A stretch of 64,000 bases of DNA from an uncultured Sphingomonadaceae bacterium (GTDB taxonomy: Bacteria > Pseudomonadota > Alphaproteobacteria > Sphingomonadales > Sphingomonadaceae): assembly GCA_903871605.1 (NCBI GenBank), contig CAIQHF010000012.1, positions 223,023-287,022 of the forward strand, written 5' to 3'. Position numbers and translations under genes: made by a program. The notes below the pieces were generated by a model. It had not been told where the DNA came from and made no database searches. It worked only from the letters and a program-made list of their open reading frames with translations. Every line of letters starts with the position of its first letter. The stretch's first letter is position 1. Positions 61,074 to 64,000 of this stretch are shown here, piece after piece.

Positions 61074-63704
61074 TCAGAATTTGACGCGACCGCCGAATTC
61101 GAAGGTGCGGTCGTAGGTGCGCGTGTCACGCGGCGTGCTGGAGGTCAGCAGGCTCGCGTTGTTGAGGCCCTCGAAACGATCATGATAGACGCGATTGGTG
61201 AGATTGGTCGCATCGAAGGTGAGCGAGATATTGTCGTTGATCGCATAGCTGCCCGAGAAGTCGAGTTGCCCGGTCGGGGCGGCTACGATCGTCCCGGCCT
61301 GCACGCCGCCCGAATTATAGCTGTCGACGAAGCTCGAACGCCAATTATAGGCAAGGCGAGCCGAAAGACCGTATTTTTCATATATCGCAACGACGTTGTA
61401 CGAATATTTCGATACGTTGACCAGCCGTTGCATGCCGCCATTGATGGGATCCTGGGTCTTTCCTATGATGAAGGTCCCGTTGACCTGCGCGCCGAGCCCG
61501 CTGAGTGGTCCTGGCAGGAAATCGAAGAATTGCTGATAGGCGAGTTCGACGCCCTTAAGCGAGCCGTTCTTGGTATTACGGGGCCGGCTCACCAGCGCCT
61601 GCTTTCCAAGATACGTCTCGATCGCCGAGTAGGTCTGGATATAACCATTGATGTCGCGATAGAATCCGGCCGCGGTCACCGACGTCGTGCGGTTCAGATA
61701 CCACTCGAGAGACGCGTCATAGGCGGTCGATTTGATCGGGCTCAGCGCGGGGTTACCGCCGCCGCCGGTATAGAAGACGGCCTGGTTGCCTGTCGAACCG
61801 GTCGTCGTATAGCTGACAAGCGGGTTAAGCGCCGAGAAATCCGGTCGCGTGACGGTCTTGCCGTAGGCCAGGCGAAGCTGCAGCTTGTCGGTGAAATGAA
61901 CACGGGCGTTGATGCTCGGGAGAACGTTGAGATAATTCTCGCGACTGGAGACGCCGTTGCCACGCAGACCCTCCACGGTGTTGACGACGCGGACGCCGCC
62001 GACGCCATCGACCGAAACCGAACCGACGTCGAACCGATAGCCGACCTGTGCATAGGCGGCGTAGGTCTTCTCGGTGTCGAAGAATGCGAGATTCGGATCA
62101 TAGGCGCGCGGACCGGCTGGTTGGCCGAACAGCGCGCGAATTTGATCGGTATTGTTCAAGAGAAACTGAGGATCGGAGTCGGCGAACGCACCGATGCCGG
62201 ACAGGCCGTGGACGAGGCCATCGGGCGAGAGGTGGGCAAGACCATCGACACTGCTGAGCAGTACCGGATTGGTTATCGGGATCGGCTGCGAAGCGGTCGC
62301 CTCCGAACTCACCCGCCGGTTGGTGTAGCGCACGCCGAGCTTGAAGTTCGACAGGAAGCCGCCGTCGAAATCATAAGTGAGATCGCCACGCCCCGCCCAC
62401 TGGCGGCTGACCGCCTGTGAATGATTGTCGAACAGGGTGCGGATCGTAAAGTTCGCGGGGTTGGTCAGGTCGACGCCGGTGATCGTCACCACGGGCGTAC
62501 CGTTGTGGTCGAAGTTGATCGCCTCATTGGGCGCGTTGAACGACGTGTCCTCGATTACGTTGCGGCCGTTGAGCTTGCTGTGGTCGTAGGTGACCTCGCT
62601 CGACAGCGTCACGTTCCCGCTCGTCCATTTACCGCCAAGATCCGCCTGGAACGTCCGGGTACGATCCTGAAACGCCTGCTGGCTGCTCAACGTATAGGCG
62701 TTGGTCGTATTGGTCGAATTGGCTAATTGCGGCGCGTCGGGAAAGGTCGTGATCGAAGTGATCGTGCCCGCCTTGGGCAAGGCGATGAAGAAGTCGTTAT
62801 TGTAGGTATTCTTATACTCGGTGTAGAGCGCATCCGCGTGAAACTCGAGGTTCGGCGATGGACGCCACTGGAGCGCACCATTATAGGCGATCCGCTGCCG
62901 ATCCCCGTTACCGTAGATACCGCCGACGGTATCTGGAATGCCTGGGCCGCCCGGTGTTGCAGGGTTCGACACGAAGTCGAACGCCGTGTTGTCTTGGTAG
63001 CGGCGCCGATTATATGACGCCCCAACCAGCACGCCGACCTCACCGATCGATGTATCCCAGCGGTCGCTGACGATGCCATCGCCGAGATAGCCCCATTTGT
63101 TCGACTGGTCGCTATAGACCGCGCGGCCGCCGGCGGCGATCGTCAACCCCTTGAAGTCGAACGGTCGGTGCAGGCGGATGTCGATCACGCCGGCGACGCC
63201 GCCTTCGATGATGTCGGGCGTGCTCGTCTTGTAGACATCGACGCCGGCAATCAACTCGGCCGGAATATCCTGCAACGCGACACCGCGCGCCGTGCCGGTG
63301 AACGACTGACGTCCGTTGAGCAGCGTCGCAACGTTGGGCAGGCCGCGCACGAGCACGGTGCCTGCCTCGCCTGCACCGCGCGCGACTTGAACGCCGGTGA
63401 CCCGTTGAAGCGCGTCGGAAACCGTATTGTCAGGGAATTTGCCGATATCTTCCGCAGCAATCGTGTCGACGATGTTGAGCGAATTCCGCTTGATCGACTG
63501 GGCACTTTGGAGGCTGGCACGAACGCCGGTGACGACGATTTGGTCGGCGGCAGTTCCGGGGCCGGGCGCTTCAATAGTGCCGCTATCCGCGGATTGAGCC
63601 GCTACCGACGCGCCCGCGGCGCCCTGCGCAAGAAGCGCCGATGTCGGCAGGCCGAACGCCGCGAACGACACGGCCGATAGAAGTGCTGGACGTAGAGAAA
63701 CCAT
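61074..63704 (-). CDS. TonB-dependent receptor for oligosaccharides
   Basis: An 876-residue outer-membrane receptor from ATG 63704 (MVSLRPALLSAVSFAAFGLP), chosen by a GGAGG box about 7 bases upstream. After the signal peptide come a TonB-box-like region (DQIVVTGVRASLQSAQSIKR) and a plug with the IGKFPDNTVSDALQRVTGV block of the Caulobacter/Sphingomonas sugar-receptor group. A large beta-barrel ends in a C-terminal Phe. Its operon partner is an arabinanase, so the likely ligand is arabino-oligosaccharide. Confidence 0.94.
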   Translation of the reverse strand: MVSLRPALLSAVSFAAFGLPTSALLAQGAAGASVAAQSADSGTIEAPGPGTAADQIVVTGVRASLQSAQSIKRNSLNIVDTIAAEDIGKFPDNTVSDALQRVTGVQVARGAGEAGTVLVRGLPNVATLLNGRQSFTGTARGVALQDIPAELIAGVDVYKTSTPDIIEGGVAGVIDIRLHRPFDFKGLTIAAGGRAVYSDQSNKWGYLGDGIVSDRWDTSIGEVGVLVGASYNRRRYQDNTAFDFVSNPATPGGPGIPDTVGGIYGNGDRQRIAYNGALQWRPSPNLEFHADALYTEYKNTYNNDFFIALPKAGTITSITTFPDAPQLANSTNTTNAYTLSSQQAFQDRTRTFQADLGGKWTSGNVTLSSEVTYDHSKLNGRNVIEDTSFNAPNEAINFDHNGTPVVTITGVDLTNPANFTIRTLFDNHSQAVSRQWAGRGDLTYDFDGGFLSNFKLGVRYTNRRVSSEATASQPIPITNPVLLSSVDGLAHLSPDGLVHGLSGIGAFADSDPQFLLNNTDQIRALFGQPAGPRAYDPNLAFFDTEKTYAAYAQVGYRFDVGSVSVDGVGGVRVVNTVEGLRGNGVSSRENYLNVLPSINARVHFTDKLQLRLAYGKTVTRPDFSALNPLVSYTTTGSTGNQAVFYTGGGGNPALSPIKSTAYDASLEWYLNRTTSVTAAGFYRDINGYIQTYSAIETYLGKQALVSRPRNTKNGSLKGVELAYQQFFDFLPGPLSGLGAQVNGTFIIGKTQDPINGGMQRLVNVSKYSYNVVAIYEKYGLSARLAYNWRSSFVDSYNSGGVQAGTIVAAPTGQLDFSGSYAINDNISLTFDATNLTNRVYHDRFEGLNNASLLTSSTPRDTRTYDRTFEFGGRVKF

Positions 63705-63855
63705 GGATCCCCTCCCAATCAGGTGCGCGTGCCTTTGCACATCGCGTCTATTACTCGGACATTTCCCTACCGAAGGTGAAGCGGGCTGACAATAGGTTCC
63801 GCAAGCCCAATCGCAATAATTCGGAAGGCCGATCGAGACCGGACGGTCATCGCGC

Positions 63856-64000
63856 CTAGTGCTGGACGGTGTTGGAGGCGCGGCTGCCCCATAGGGCGTA
63901 GAAGAGCGTATAGAGTTCGCACGCGGCGGTGAGCAGGAAGCTCCATTGCAGCCCGTAGCTGTCGGCGAGCCAGCCCTGGACGAAGACGAGCGCGCCGCCC
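63856..64000 (-). CDS. FucP-like MFS sugar transporter, C-terminus only
   Basis: The minus-strand frame runs off the window end. It reads GGALVFVQGWLADSYGLQWS, then FLLTAACELYTLFYALWGSR and stops at TAG 63856-63858. The helix pattern and LADSYGLQ...FYALWGSR match the end of fucose/glucose/galactose MFS permeases. It lies 151 bp upstream of the TonB receptor on the same strand, so it is probably the inner-membrane importer of the arabinan locus. Confidence 0.75.
   Translation of the reverse strand, partial: GGALVFVQGWLADSYGLQWSFLLTAACELYTLFYALWGSRASNTVQH

Noticed and set aside
1..64000. CRISPR arrays or rRNA operons
   Set aside because: No regularly spaced repeats and no rRNA sequence were seen on either strand.

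Overview
The window comes from a high-GC alphaproteobacterium, most likely a member of the Sphingomonadales (Sphingomonas type). The clues are the gene order leuS-lptE-holA-parB-parA-rsmG-mnmG-mnmE, the large sugar-type TonB-dependent receptor, and the many GTG starts with 4-bp start/stop overlaps. The organism call is inference; gene identities come from motifs and gene order.

Region 1 (1-16.4 kb) is origin-proximal core chromosome. It holds the end of leuS, lptE, holA, the chromosome-partition genes parA/parB, the tRNA-modification genes mnmE/mnmG, rsmG, a coupled xth-ribA-L,D-transpeptidase operon, lolA, ftsK and a UbiH-type hydroxylase. Three parS-like ParB sites, about 1.8-1.9 kb apart, lie at 5269, 7082 and 9006. 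Between lolA and ftsK sits a small gene pair whose retropepsin-like member is frameshifted.

Region 2 (16.5-29.4 kb) is a surface-glycan cluster. It has two very large multidomain glycosyltransferases carrying DUF4214-like modules, a capsule-synthesis-type transferase, and a tightly coupled four-gene operon: glycosyltransferase, glycosyltransferase-methyltransferase fusion, and two paralogous hexapeptide acyltransferases with an unusual N-terminal half.

Region 3 (29.6-31.6 kb) is core again: a CnoX/YbbN-type thioredoxin, a LON-domain protein, a Trm112-like protein and tRNA-Gly(GCC).

Region 4 (31.6-52.7 kb) is accessory. A tyrosine integrase follows tRNA-Gly directly. Next comes an IS21-family element that has removed the 3' part of a GMC oxidoreductase gene. 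Then follow genes for sugar, aldehyde and pyruvate oxidation (gluconate-dehydrogenase-like subunit, pyruvate-oxidase-like enzyme, SDR, GMC oxidoreductase, DoxX, cupin, VOC, SMP-30 lactonase). Three consecutive broken genes lie at 45.1-48.0 kb, one with an in-frame TAG, one with compensating frameshifts and one with an in-frame TGA. After them come a YeiH/LysR divergent pair, a VapBC-type toxin-antitoxin pair, a second integrase and the orphan 3' half of a tRNA-Glu. The region looks like the scar of at least two integrations plus an IS-mediated deletion.

Region 5 (52.8-64 kb) has a membrane diguanylate cyclase, a sterol-desaturase-like enzyme, a four-EF-hand secreted protein, a secreted Gly/Ser/Thr-rich protein, a two-component system, and an arabinan-use locus (TonB receptor, GH43 arabinanase, secreted aldose 1-epimerase, and the end of a FucP-like sugar transporter).
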